From Morella rubra (taxonomy: Eukaryota; Streptophyta; Magnoliopsida; Fagales; Myricaceae), in NCBI GenBank assembly GCA_003952965.2, contig CM025849.1, positions 29,320,464 to 29,384,463 of the forward strand: a DNA stretch of 64,000 nucleotides, read 5' to 3'. Position 1 is the stretch's first letter. Each line of letters begins with the position of its first letter. The notes under the pieces were generated by a model. That model ran no database searches, was not told the origin of the DNA, and was given only the letters and a program-made list of their open reading frames with translations. Positions 1-11,801 of this stretch are shown piece after piece. The translations under genes and the position numbers were made by a program.

Positions 1-489
1 NNNNNNNNNNNNNNNNNNNNNNNNNNNNNNNNNNNNNNNNNNNNNNNNNNNNNNNNNNNNNNNNNNNNNNNNNNNNNNNNNNNNNNNNNNNNNNNNNNNN
101 NNNNNNNNNNNNNNNNNNNNNNNNNNNNNNNNNNNNNNNNNNNNNNNNNNNNNNNNNNNNNNNNNNNNNNNNNNNNNNNNNNNNNNNNNNNNNNNNNNNN
201 NNNNNNNNNNNNNNNNNNNNNNNNNNNNNNNNNNNNNNNNNNNNNNNNNNNNNNNNNNNNNNNNNNNNNNNNNNNNNNNNNNNNNNNNNNNNNNNNNNNN
301 NNNNNNNNNNNNNNNNNNNNNNNNNNNNNNNNNNNNNNNNNNNNNNNNNNNNNNNNNNNNNNNNNNNNNNNNNNNNNNNNNNNNNNNNNNNNNNNNNNNN
401 NNNNNNNNNNNNNNNNNNNNNNNNNNNNNNNNNNNNNNNNNNNNNNNNNNNNNNNNNNNNNNNNNNNNNNNNNNNNNNNNNNNNNNNNN
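1..489. other. Assembly gap
   Basis: Run of N; nothing can be read. The first real base is 490. Confidence 0.99.
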
Positions 490-1246
490 AATCCAATCTG
501 TCACGGGGTGGTGCAAAACACTTCAAAATGTCAGGTGCCAAATGATTCCCAAACCTCTAATTTTGTCGGTCCATTAAATTAGGCTCATTTATACCCAGTT
601 CAGACTTCAGAGAACATGATATGGGTGTTCAAAAATGGCCGAATCTTTTCTCTCTCTATAGGAGGCCTGCACGAACGCACTTGCTGACAATTTCAAGCAC
701 AGAAAACTCGAATTCTTAAATGGTCACAATTTGAAGATTTGCAGTCCTAGTCGGCTGAGGCATAATTTGACCTTAAAATGCAATAAAAAAAGCAAAGATA
801 TGTAGGTTTTCTTCTAAATTCTGACTTAGGAAGCAGGTCAAATGCTGGAATTTTTCCTCTCGCAAAAAGGTCTCTGGGGGGGTACAGGCCTCTTTTGTTA
901 AGGGTATCAAATGCTAAAGTAAACCCCTCCACCAGAAAACTTGCACTTTGTTTAATACATCACCAACAGCCGATACAAGCAGTGCAAGCGCATAACCCTC
1001 TGTCTTCCAATGGGAAGAAGAATATTGGTTTATAATTTGGTAACCCAAAAAGCCAACGATTTTGATTTTCTTTTTTTCTTTTTTATTGGGATTTTTTTTT
1101 TATTATTAAATGCATATTTCAAGGCATGTGGCTCAGAGAGGTTGAACTCCTGATCAAATCCTTCCAAGGGCAAAGACATGCTGCTATGCCGATGCTTTAG
1201 TTTAACTCTTCTTGAGGGGGCATATAAAACAATTTTGCAGGACAAT

Positions 1247-1316
1247 CCCACAAGGTTTGATGAACAATTAAAGAGGCAGTGAGGGGATAATCCAACAAGA
1301 TTTGATGAACAATTAA
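1247..1316. repeat. Short imperfect direct duplication
   Basis: A unit of about 31 bp containing TTTGATGAACAATTAAA occurs twice with few mismatches (about 1247-1278 and 1286-1316). It is a local duplication with no evident function. Confidence 0.7.
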
Positions 1317-4300
1317 AAATTCTACCACGGATTACTGCATTGAAGCGGAGAAGAACTCATTTTCGGCGGCAATCTAACTGAGCACCAGTGGGATCAACTG
1401 GCATGAAAGTAAGAACTCCCAAAGAACTGCACACAGAAGCAAGAACTTGCACACATTTAAAAAAGCAAGATTGCTGTCTACCACAGAAAATTAGAATATT
1501 TTCTCTAGATACCAGCTGGGTCACAAGTCAACTATCTGGAAACCTGTTAATAACCTTCAGTATATATATAAGATATTCCATTTTCTCTGTAAGGATACAT
1601 GCATGATTCACAGGAAACAAGTAATTAGCGCAAGCTGAGAACAGAGAACTAAATCTGTCCGGCGATAGGATTGAACTTTCTGGATTCACTTGGTCAATAT
1701 TTCCTTCCGGAGGACTGATCCCTAAGTCAGAAAATCATTCATGTTGGGACGTCTGCCGCTTTGATTCAGGCAGTATTCCAGATTAACCTAGATGTATAGG
1801 CAGGAAAAACCATAAACTCCAACTCTCTCTATGTGATCACACATTCACATATGCTCGCTCACAAAACAATATGAAAAATAATATGCTTATGCCCCTCTTC
1901 ATCCCCAGCCTATGTGCACGCATACACAGATAATAAGCTCCCTTAACACAAGAAAAGAACAAAAAGAAAATGAGTGCATTGCAATCTATTTATCCCAATG
2001 GTAAGAGTGAATTCCCAAAATAGTTTCCAGGCCTAGTGTCCACAATAACAGAACAAAACCAATGTTCTCCCCCTTTTTTTTGCCTTTTCTTTACTTTTTA
2101 TTTCTGTAGTTTGGGTGGGAGGGAAGCGGATAAAGGCCTTCAATTCTCCTCTTTCCAGCTAACTGTGAACCTCCCTAACAATTTTCTGTTCCTAAAACCT
2201 ACAACAGCTACATCCCAGATTTCCTGCAAACAGCTTCCAAAAATTCCGCGTCTTCAATTTTGATTTCAAGCAACTAAAAGGTACTCGAGATTCAACCTTT
2301 TTCTAAGTAAATAGCAAATAACTGTTTCCTTTTGCATCAAAAGCTACCATCTTTTCCCTAAATTCTACCAATCAACCCCAAAGAATCTATCCTCTTGTAT
2401 CCTATGCCACAGTTAAGGAGGTACACCAACATCCTCACGTTGTGCTTGCTGGATTCCAACAGCCAAACCAACTGGGCTGCTAAACAGATGAGGGTTGATC
2501 AGTTGCAATTTTGCTGGTCAGTGGTGGTTAGCTTAGCTTCTTCTTCAAAGACCCAAACAACTCCAACCACCCAACCACACTGCCATAGCCAAAATTTCTC
2601 AATGTGAATCACCAATCAGAATGATCAATGGAACTGACCTGCACGCTATAGTCGCTTCCATGCACCCTATTGCATTAGAAGCATGCCTTGATGGCAGGGA
2701 AGAAGTCCTTCTTGGATGGGAACTCAAGTCTGTGGTCAAGATACTGACCAGCTGTTGGTTACTAAACGATAGCCCTCGGGCAGTAGGTGAGAGGTCAGAC
2801 AGGTTAGGAGGTGTTGCTAAATTTTCCTCAGTTGTAAGCTTCATGCTCTCTACAACAAACTAGGGTGTTTCCTACCTCATATCAGATCCTCATCTTTGTT
2901 CAAAAAACTGCAAATAAAAAGCTTCCAACTGTCAAAGAAGAATAGACTTCAATGTACAGTCAGCAACCCTAGAGCTAGAGTTCAGCCATGCTTGGTCTAA
3001 GTGTGAAAAAGATAAAGGATCGTACTTGACTAGCCATACCTTAAACAGTTACAACACAGATTCACAGAAGCAGCAAAAATGGCAGCTATTCCTGTTTATG
3101 GTCTCCATCACAACAAAATGTGATATTTGAAGGTTAGAGAACAATGCCTCATAACGCAATGGAAAAAGAAATTCCCCACATCCACCTACTTGAGACAAGA
3201 AGTAGAGGAAACCACTTAAGTGGTCACCAAATGCCCCTCACTCAGTTAAGCAGATTTATGGCTTACAAGTTAGATTGGCTGTAACAAGAATCACAGATAT
3301 GTTTAAACATACAAGGTAGGCTCTCAGTGACAAGAATTTGGAATGGCTTTGCCAATAAGCTACACACTCAATACCCAATTACTAATGTTGAGCACTACTT
3401 TTCAAATCTATAAGGAAGAAGTTTACATTCCTTTCAAACAGAGGAGCAAATTATATCCTGCACTGCTCCTAAACAGTTCTCTTCTGGAATGTAATAAGAC
3501 AGCAGAAGAAAAATATAGGAATAGGACAACGGCACAATATCAAATCCAAAAATCCCAGCTCATATGATTCAGCAGAACTGCTTATTTACCACAACAGCAG
3601 AACAGGAAGGAAAATTCGTATTTAACAACCATTACTGGCCTTACTCCTATCACATATCAGGAAAGAGGTTAGCTCTTTCGTATTCCACCATGAAGTATAT
3701 CCTAAGCGCATGGAACACATAAATATCCAAACAGCTTTTAACTTTCTAGCAAGGTTCACTGGAATTACCGTTGCAAGTTTGGGGACTGCAATATGTTTTA
3801 GTATAACAACTTCTCAAATAAAAAAAGAAGACAGATATAAGCTTCTCAAAGAAGTTGCTGGCGGAATAAGACTGGAAAGGAGAGGCAAAACAAGTTGATA
3901 GTGAAGACATACAAAAGAAGTATCTCAGTCAAGCGACTTCAGGGAAAAATTTTATGAGTATTGTGGGAGCATCAGAAATTCCAACTCAGGAGCTATACAT
4001 CTTCCCTGCTTGTATGAGTGTCAATTAGGATACCCAAATATAAAAAGGGGCTCAGAGTATGATATCCTAATAAATCTAGCATTTATACTTCCGAGGCAGA
4101 GTGTTCACCATCATCATCACATTTGGCACGTGTTGACAAATATATTTGCATCAAGACTAGTAAGATGAGCGAGCCAAAAGTCACAGATTCAAACTCTTTC
4201 ACTTATTTTCTTGTCCAAAGCTCAGATTGTACTCATGTAATGGCTCTTTCCTCTAGAAGGTTTGACTAAAACCTTGATGTCGCGTTTAATTCTTGATTGC

Positions 4301-4485
4301 AACTTAGAACAAAGAAATGAAACTCAGTCCTTTGAGAAAAACCTATGAATTATATCCAATACATATCTAGGAAACACTTGACAGTGTACGCGGTGAACTG
4401 TAACCAATTCATCAATTAGACCGTTCAGGGTGAAATTTGGACGGGACTTCGTCAAACTGCATTTTTACTCACAAGAGTGTCTTAA

Positions 4486-4518
4486 GGGGAAGAGAGAGAC
4501 AGAGACAGAGAGAGAGAG
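4486..4518. repeat. GA-rich microsatellite
   Basis: Interrupted (GA)n/(GACA)n run, directly downstream of the F-box gene's 3' end. Confidence 0.85.
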
Positions 4519-4739
4519 GTTGTCCATAGCAATTAAAAAGAAAGAGATTAGTAAACATGATCCTTTGTTGAAGAATCTACTAACTCAATCAAAAGAGAGT
4601 TGGGAAGTATCAATTCTAAGGCATCATAGATGCTTAGGCTCTATATGATGTAAACTGTTCCTGTATATGTGCCTATTGTCCTGTACACAACAGATCTGAA
4701 GCCCAAAATGGAGTTTCAATTATGGAATTTTGCAGATTT

Positions 4740-5999
4740 CTACTCATATTCAAACCGCACCTCTACATTCATATATTTTCTCATGAGCTGAACCATGGAG
4801 GATGTGAAATTGGCCAGCATCTGGCATTCTGCATGTGTTTTGGCCTCAGAAACAACCCCATGTATGACCAACTTCTTAAGATTTGGGCACCGTCCTAGCA
4901 GCGCCTCTACCCAATGTGAGAAGAGGTCATTGATTACACTCCAACCAAGCTTCAACACGGTCACATTCACCAAGGAAGAAGACCCTTGAAGACCATACTG
5001 AAGAACTCCATCTCTTAAATCATAACTCAATGAAAGGTGACTCAGCTGTGGGAAACAAACAGCAATTGTTTCCAAATCCACAATCTCATCCTCTTCATCA
5101 AACACCATATCCCAAAGGCGAAGCTTTCGTATTTTTGATGATCTTGAGATCATCTGGTAGAACTTTGGCCACATAAGTGTGAAGTTGCTGATATCTACAA
5201 TCTCAAGATCATCAACAGTTTCACCAATATCAATATGTAACACGCTAACATCATCAATCTTGAAGTGCTTCAACGTCCCCTTTCCAACTAGTTCGAAGAC
5301 CTCGAGGGCACAGTCTTTCAAGTGCAAACACTCAATATTATCTGCCTCCAATATAAACTTGTCCAAACTGATTGCTTCAACATAAATACTCTTCAATGTG
5401 GGACTGCTCAGCTCAACCATCACTTGTGCATCTGACATTGCAATCTCCGGACTGACAAGTTCCAAGGTTTCAATATTTAGGCAGGCAGTGAGCAGAAGAC
5501 TCAGATCCAATGCTGAAATACTGACATAACGCAAAGATAGGGATTTCAAACAAGGAAATCGTTGAAAATTGGGTTCCACCCCACTAATGGAATTATGGGC
5601 CAGGACCAACATTTCCAACTTCTGTCTGCCACATATTTCGAGAATGTTAACATTTGGAGAAGTTCGAACATTGTAAGTCAAATGTCTCAATTTTCCCCTA
5701 GTATACATAAGCCAAGCCATGACAGTGGATGCCGAGAACTCATCAACATCATCCATCAGAATAGATAAACTTTTTAGTCCTGTGGTTTGAAATATCGCTT
5801 GAGTTATCAAGATTTCCAGTCGACTAGGTTTCAACTCATGATAAACAGGCCAATCATTGGAATTGAAAGAAATAGTGTGAAGGTGTTTGCGGTAAGCATC
5901 TCGCCATTTACAACAAGTTGCAGATGCTATGACCACATCTCGGGCTGCTCCAAGCATAGATAGTATGTTCCCAACAACCTCAACAGGAAGATCATCCAT
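4740..5999 (-). CDS. F-box/LRR (RNI-like) protein, At1g67190 type
   Basis: A single uninterrupted reading frame of 419 codons plus a TAG stop. The N-terminus (MDDLPVEVVGNILSMLGAAR) is an F-box core of the LPxE(I/V)xxxILSxL type, followed by ATCCKWRDAYRKH; this region binds SKP1 in SCF ubiquitin ligases. The rest (about 80-400) is made of irregular leucine-rich repeats, recognisable in segments such as FPCLKSLSLRYVSISALDL and CPNLKKLVIHG, which would form the substrate-binding solenoid. Length, N-terminus and the C-terminal YMNVEVRFEYE agree with my memory of the Arabidopsis At1g67190 family, usually a single-copy conserved gene; its substrate is not known to me. The start is chosen because the F-box begins at residue 2-3. 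The coding part has no intron, but a 5' UTR intron is likely. It appears intact and functional. Confidence 0.93.
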   Translation of the reverse strand: MDDLPVEVVGNILSMLGAARDVVIASATCCKWRDAYRKHLHTISFNSNDWPVYHELKPSRLEILITQAIFQTTGLKSLSILMDDVDEFSASTVMAWLMYTRGKLRHLTYNVRTSPNVNILEICGRQKLEMLVLAHNSISGVEPNFQRFPCLKSLSLRYVSISALDLSLLLTACLNIETLELVSPEIAMSDAQVMVELSSPTLKSIYVEAISLDKFILEADNIECLHLKDCALEVFELVGKGTLKHFKIDDVSVLHIDIGETVDDLEIVDISNFTLMWPKFYQMISRSSKIRKLRLWDMVFDEEDEIVDLETIAVCFPQLSHLSLSYDLRDGVLQYGLQGSSSLVNVTVLKLGWSVINDLFSHWVEALLGRCPNLKKLVIHGVVSEAKTHAECQMLANFTSSMVQLMRKYMNVEVRFEYE

Positions 6000-6900
6000 A
6001 ACTCGAAAGCATCCAGTAAGTAAATATGTAGTGAACGAATCTACCCTTGAGCTTTCTCACAACAGATCAAACAAGTGGAAATTGGTTAATTTGCTAGAAG
6101 CAATATGTCGAACTCTTCACAAAAAACCAAAAACCTCTGAAACCACGGCATATATCTTCATTGCCCCTGCAATGACAGAAGGTATCCGATCTCTACTAAC
6201 AGAAAAGCCACCCAATAGAGAAAACAATCAACTGATCTACCAAATTTGATGAGGCCCTGAAACCAAAATCAACAATCAAAAAGAGAAGTAATGACCATAC
6301 GGAATCTACCTAGAAGATTCAAAAGGCGTACGCTCTAACCAAATTTGAACCAAATAAAACTCAACAAACTATCCAAAAGACCCATACTGAAGAATCAGCA
6401 TATTGGTATCCTAATAGAATCAAGGAAATCGATTCTTTCAAGATCAAATGAGATACATCACTTCTAAGGAAATTGAGAAACGTCATTAAAATGCTAACAA
6501 ACCAACGACCCTGCTCCAACAGTTCTCTGACACTACACAGGAAGACAAAAACCCGCAAATTCAAGAAGCATCGATGATAAGCAAAAAGCAAAAACCCCAG
6601 AATCAAAGCGATTACCTAAAAAGGAGAAAATAAGTATGGATAACGAAGAAAGAGTTCATTAACAAACGTAACGGACGGCGGCAGTTGTAGAAGAGGAGCA
6701 TTTGATAGAGAACGGGTGAATCGACAATCGAGAAGAGGCTCGCAGGCGTTGGGTGTGACCGTGTGGGAGAGAGTTCCGCCACCCTGCAGAGAGTTTGCAA
6801 ACGAAGAGCCCCGAAACAGATTAAAAAACACAAAAAAGAGCCCCGAAACAGAGTATCAAAGAGTAATCTTGGGATTGTTCGTTTTTGTTAAAAACCGGAG
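6000..6900 (-). other. Probable 5' UTR exon and leader intron of the F-box gene
   Basis: On the minus strand, a GC-richer leader (about 6895-6616) ends in CTTTTTAG followed by GTAATCGC, a good splice donor at 6615. Acceptor-like AG dinucleotides lie just upstream of the start codon at 5999. The layout (5' UTR exon, intron of about 600 bp, single coding exon) is inferred; no transcript is available to confirm it. Confidence 0.5.
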
Positions 6901-6919
6901 GATTTCGGTAGAATTTATG

Positions 6920-6940
6920 AAGATATATATATATAAGGAA
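6920..6940 (-). promoter_or_regulatory. Candidate TATA box of the F-box gene
   Basis: A CCTTATATATATATAT stretch on the minus strand lies about 30 bp upstream of where the GC-richer leader begins. Position and composition fit a core promoter, but dinucleotide TA runs are common in this genome. Confidence 0.4.
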
Positions 6941-6999
6941 TAATTCCATTTTCATTCATAAGATTTGTACGTACCTTTTAAAGGGATAAGGAAAGCCAG

Positions 7000-9960
7000 T
7001 AATAAATTTTTCTTTCTAATATACTTATTACAATCATTTCTTTGTAAAATTTTAGATAAGAAAATATCTTTATACTATTAAAAATCAGAAAGAATAGGGC
7101 ATTTTAAATTTATAAGAAAATCAGAAGCTCTATCTTTATATATAGCAAGATCTCTTATAAAATTTCTGGTTATAGTATGTAACAAAGTACTTACTATATC
7201 AGATATAGTATGTCCATCTTCACCAACAATTGGATTATCATCATTATCAGTTTTAACAGCAGTTAAAATTCTATCTCTTTCTTCAGATGTTAAATATATA
7301 TCCCACCAATTTTTTAATTGATCTATAAATCCAGCTATTAAACAATTTGCAGCTTGCCTATCAGTTCTTTCAGATATTCTTAACATATTAGTGTACATAA
7401 TTATTTCATGCATAATATTAAGAATTTCATATTCAGAAACACTATTAATATTCCATTCATAAATTTCATGAGAAGAATAAGAGGCATTGGAATGTAAATG
7501 TCGTTCTTCATATTGTAAATCAGGAGGAGTAGGTTGCGGATAATACTTATGTGGATAAGTATGATAATTTTTTGAAGCTTTTGATGCATGTATTTTCTTT
7601 AACTGTAAATTGTGAAATTGAGATTCTAATTGTTCAATAGAATCTTCATGGATATCATTGTCACTTTCAGAATTTTGCCAAGAATTTGAAGAAGAATTAT
7701 ATTGAGTTAAAGCATGTACTTGTTTATCTTTTGAAGTTGAAGGGTTATTTTTATTTTTATCGTTTAAAGATAATTTTGCAACATTTAATTTATTTTATCT
7801 AATTTAGCATTTGATGTTTCTTCTACAGGCATTTTTGGTATTTCATGAGGAATAAACATAGGTTTACGAATAAAAGCACTTGATGTAGATGGAGTAGGTG
7901 GTTTAATTATATGCTCTATTTTATTTAAATGTAGACCAATTTGTTGTAAATAAACATTTGTATAATTATTCAATTGAATAAGATCATCAAAGTTTTTATC
8001 ATTATTATTCAATGTATTAACTTTATATGGTGTGGCAAAGTATTGTTTTGATTGATGATCTATACTAATAGTTGTTTTAGGAGGATAAAATTCATAATTT
8101 GTTGACTATTAGTTGTAAGCCATGGTTTTTCTTTGTAAGAACATTTAAAGTAGGTAAATATTGTTCAAACCAAGAGAAGAAAGGTATATGATGTTTAATA
8201 TTATACATATGATTATAATATGTTTATCTTATAGAGGCTTGTTCTATTTTATTATAAGTAGTTAAAAATCAAAGTCTTTTATTAGTATTTTTTAATGAAT
8301 CAAAATCATTACGAAGAATTTCTTTATTAAGAATAAAATAAGTTTGTAAAACATGTATAGAATTGGATCTTTGTAAAGACATAATTTCAGATTGTGTAGG
8401 TGATGTTTTATCGGGTGGATCTACATCCGATGGTTTACCATATATAGGTAATTGTACTGATTGTTCAGAACGTATACTCTTAGGTATATAAGGAGGCACA
8501 TTTTGATAATCAAAACCATCGTTATACGTGGTTCATAAGATTTAAAGGATTTAAATACTCTGAACCGACTCTCCATTGGTTTATCCAATGGTGGGAACGA
8601 TTTGGACCAGAAGATAAACTTTTCCCTTCTCCATTAAAACAAGCCTATGATCAATGGGCCTTAAGCCCTCATGATACCCCATCACTACCCAAATATCTAT
8701 CCATGAAAAATCCTCCATTTAAAAATATACCATCTCTCCTCCGTTTTTTCATCCAATTCAATTTGTTACCCTGGATATTTAGTTGGAAATTCATTTTCAC
8801 CTAACAAGATAATGCCAAAGTCCTTTACCATAAATTTTTTATTAAATGGTGGTCTGTTTTCTCCTATGATAATATTACCAATGCCATTTCCCAAGCTAAA
8901 TCCAAATAGCTAACCATCCTCAATTTCTGTCTCAAAAAAGTCAAATATAGGCCAAGCTAGCTGCTACCAAATCCTGAGATGATTATAAGAAAGAATTACT
9001 TGAAGTCCTCTCACAGCTTTCAGAGGAAGATACAATTACTTATTCAGAGATACCAACAAATTATGATGCTCAAGATTCATATAACGGATATAATTTGGAA
9101 CTTTCATCTGAAGATATTGAGGCCATTCAACGCTCTCTTGAATAAGATATTATCAAGATATGTTTTAATATGAAGATAGTTACTGATGTTACATTCCAAC
9201 CGATAATCGTCACTGCTGATGTCATGAAGATAAAGTTTTGAAGATAGTTGCTGATGTCACATTCCAACCGATAATCGTCACTGCTGATGTCAGCTTCCAC
9301 TTGACAAGATAACCGGCAAGTCACTGTTTGATACTGTTACCTTTCACTATTTGATACTATTACCTTTGGATAAAAGTATCCTTGACTTTTCCCAAATAGT
9401 AAGGATATTCTAGTCTTTGTATTACCTACCCGCATCTATATAAGCCATCCCTCTCTTCATTTCTAAGCATGATCAAACTTCACATCTCTCATATCTCTCA
9501 TACCTCCAGAGCTTCTCTCTCTAAATTTCTCATCCATTCCCAAATACTCTTCCAATCCTAAGTCGATATCAATCTTCATTCGATCTTTCTCTGTTCAATT
9601 CCTATTTCAAGTTTTCCAGATCAAGTCTTCATTTTTCTTGTAAGATTTCTTGTAATTTCAACTCTGTAATTTGATTATTATCTTCAATATGAGTCAAGAT
9701 CTTTCAATTATGATTGCAATTACATTATTACTTGATCATACATAGGATACATTATCTTTTAGAAATGAAAGAATTAGCTATCAAATCTTCTGATAAGTCT
9801 ACTTCTAATAATACCATTATTCTAGAAGTATATTATGATTATAATACTTTAGCCTTTAAATTCTCCTCCAACAAAAATAAACAACCTACCAGTATATCAG
9901 ATCTACCAAAGAAAATTCACATACTTAAACAAGAAATCAAACAATTACAAAATACTTAGA
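7000..9960. mobile_element. Broken pararetrovirus-like / LTR-related fossil
   Basis: AT-rich remains of a reverse-transcribing element. Minus-strand coding remnants at 7078-8499 include a capsid/Gag-like stretch with the motif LKNWWDIYLT. Plus-strand remnants at about 8560-8910 carry WFIQWWERFGP and KFFIKWWS motifs. I associate these motifs with polyproteins of endogenous Caulimoviridae-like elements of plant genomes. The two arms point in opposite directions, so the fossil has been rearranged near 8510. A promoter-like block follows at 9160-9700. No protease, reverse transcriptase or RNase H was recognised. It is clearly dead, with many breaks, and old. Family placement is inference. Confidence 0.55.
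9165..9700 (+). promoter_or_regulatory. Promoter/leader-like block of the 7-10 kb fossil, with tandem enhancer-like repeat
   Basis: A unit of about 55 bp containing CCGATAATCGTCACTGCTGA occurs twice in tandem (about 9173-9228 and 9239-9292), each copy with TGATGTCA-like motifs. A TATATAAG box lies at about 9436-9443, followed by a pyrimidine-rich leader. This arrangement resembles the 35S-type promoter of caulimovirids or the U3/R of an LTR. Which of the two it is cannot be settled here. Confidence 0.5.
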
Positions 9961-10535
9961 TAAATTTAACTAAGATAACAGATCAACTATTAATTGAAAT
10001 TATATATGTGTAGATTATAATTTTATAGGTTTTTGTGTAAAAGTTAGCGAAATTTTTTTAAAGTATTTAACTTTTGTTGGACTTTTATAAAAAGATGTAA
10101 AGATAAATGATTTGATGTAATTGTTTAATAAAAAAAAAATATTTGAGTTGGGTGAAAAAATATAGAGAGAAAAAATTTATTATAATTTTTTTTAAATGTA
10201 TTGAAATTTGTGTGAAAAGTTATTGAAAATTGTGTAAAATATATTGATATTTATGTATAAATTTTTAAAATATTAATTTTGTAAATATATTTATATTCTA
10301 GAATAATTATAAAAACCAACATGCCAAGGATTAGAGGATTCGAAATACATTGCCCACCTAAGCCAAAGAGAACATGGAGCAGCGTGTCGTTTTGTAGAGT
10401 GGAAGCAAAAATTGAAATTGTTTTTTTTTTCACTGTTAAGTTAAAATTTTAAAAGATTAATTTTAGAAAAACAAAAATTACCGCATCTTTAATTCTTTAA
10501 TTCAGCTTTGCACATTTCTCGTATATAATATATTA
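9961..10535. other. AT-rich spacer, no gene seen
   Basis: Very AT-rich, with repeated TTTGTGTGAAAAGTTATTG-like phrases that suggest decayed MITE sequence. No frame is recognised. Confidence 0.45.
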
Positions 10536-10782
10536 GGCTTTTTGTTTTTGTCAGTCTTTAGGGTTTAAACTTTTCCCATACTGGTCCTTAGACTTTCATT
10601 TGTTCTACAAAGGTCCCTAGACTCTGTCTTTTTTTTTTAAGGCCTTCCGTCAACTTAGGCCCAGCTCCATGACGGAAAATGCAGACGTGACTTATTAATC
10701 CACGTCTTCATCCTTCTAGATCGCAGCATGTGTCAAAATAACATATCATCACGCCACAAGAGAAGATGGTCTGCCACGTCTG
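10536..10782. repeat. Left terminal inverted repeat of the Pack-MULE
   Basis: Begins GGCTTTTTGTTTTTGTCAGT and pairs with the reverse complement of 11565-11792. Confidence 0.85.
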
Positions 10783-11116
10783 ATTTTCCTTCTCGTGCTC
10801 TCTGTCGCTCGAGAGTCTTACTCTCCTCTCTTTCTTCTAGTCTCTGTCCTTGAATTGCTTACAGCAGAATGGTCGCTGGAAACTTGGATATGGAGAGGAA
10901 GAGAAGCAGGGGTTTAAGGATGAAGTAAGAGAGTAGAGGATCGTGCTGAGGAAGTTAGGCTTAAAGGCCCTACAAATGCTCCGGGTCCGCTGGCGATGAC
11001 TTTTTGCTATCTTTGTTTCTCTGCCTTTCTGTGTCGCTCTTTTCACTCTCTCTTCCTTGGGTGTTTGCTCAAATCTAAATAATCCGTGTACACTCGTGAT
11101 TCCGAGCTCCGAAGCT

Positions 11117-11211
11117 ATGGGGTTCCTGCTCAAAGAGGCCCTCAAGATGCTGTGCGATCCGAATCAATGGTCCTATGCTGTGTTCTAGAAGATTGGATGC
11201 CAAAACCCTTA
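11117..11211 (+). pseudogene. Captured first exon of a LONESOME HIGHWAY-like bHLH gene
   Basis: Translation from the ATG at 11117 reads MGFLLKEALKMLCDPNQWSY, then AVF, a TAG stop, and KIGCQNP, directly followed by a splice donor-like GTAAGT at 11212. In the plant LHW/EMB1444-type family the N-terminus is MG(V/F)LL(R/K)EAL..LC..NQWSYAVFWKIGCQN, with the first intron at about this place. Only the tryptophan of AVFWK has become a stop. Sequence upstream looks like the gene's 5' leader and that downstream like its first intron, so genomic DNA was captured, not cDNA. The fragment lies wholly inside the Mutator TIRs. It cannot make the bHLH domain; if transcribed it would yield at most a short N-terminal peptide or an RNA related to the parent gene. 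Confidence 0.78.
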
Positions 11212-11564
11212 GTAAGTTCCCCAGAGATTGAAACTGAAATCTTTCAGCTATTTTCTTTTATTGCTGTTTCTTTTTAGGTCTGTGCTCAAAGTCAACTTTG
11301 CTGGCCGGTTGACCTCGGGTTAGGTAGGCTTAATTCAGTTTTGAATCCCGATTTGGTTTGCTGAGAAAGTGAAAGAATCGCAAAGAAATTTTTTTTTTTT
11401 TCTGACGAAAGTCAAAAGCTTAAGAAAGAAGTAGAGAATATCCTTGTGGTGAATCAGCTTGCTAACTTTGGTATAGTAGATAAGGGGTCGTGAAAAACTC
11501 GGGATTTCTTTTGCTTTTTACTTTAAGTTTCCTATGTTTTCTCGGTGGACAGAGCTTGAAGACG

Positions 11565-11792
11565 CAGACATGGCAGACCTTCTTCCCTTGTGGCGTGCTG
11601 ATCTTGTAGTTTGACACGTGTTGCAATCTGAGAGGATGGTGACGTGGATTAAAATGCCATGTCTGTGTTTTCCGTCACAGATAAGGCCTTAAAAAAAAAG
11701 ACAGATCCCAGGGACCTCTATAGAACGAATGAAAGCCCAATGACCAATTTGGGAAAAGTTTAAACCCCAGAGACTGACAAGTACATTTTCCC
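11565..11792. repeat. Right terminal inverted repeat of the Pack-MULE
   Basis: Ends in GACAAGTACATTTTCCC; complementary to the left repeat, with several small indels. Confidence 0.85.
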
Positions 11793-11801
11793 TAAATATT
11801 A

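Larger units (their letters stand above)
490..4640. other. Intergenic stretch, no gene recognised
   Basis: About 4.1 kb of moderately AT-rich, apparently low-copy sequence. All open frames are short (at most about 80 codons) and none resembles a family I know. Two overlapping frames on opposite strands at 2599-2863 sit in a locally GC-richer patch and could be a non-coding RNA exon, but nothing positive supports that. The right end probably includes the 3' UTR of the minus-strand F-box gene that ends at 4740. Confidence 0.5.
10536..11792. mobile_element. Mutator-like non-autonomous element carrying host gene sequence (Pack-MULE)
   Basis: Two long imperfect inverted repeats bound the element: 10536-10782 and 11565-11792. 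Both read inward through GTTTAAACTTTTCCCA, a GGTCCCT...CTGTC phrase, eight or nine T, AAGGCCTT, a CCGTCA/GTGACGG region, AATCCACGTC, CACGCCACAAG and GTCTGCCA. Flanks are AATATATTA (10527-10535) and TAAATATTA (11793-11801), a 9-bp duplication matching at 7 of 9, as expected for Mutator. The interior encodes no transposase; it holds a fragment of a bHLH gene (see 11117-11211). The element therefore depends on transposase made elsewhere. TIR divergence, roughly 20 percent by eye, suggests it is not young, although MULE ends can differ from the start. Confidence 0.85.

Noticed and set aside
2640-2700. MicroRNA-like hairpin
   Set aside because: Only a short imperfect stem around CTTCCATGCA/TGCATTAGAAG is seen, and it matches no plant microRNA I recall.
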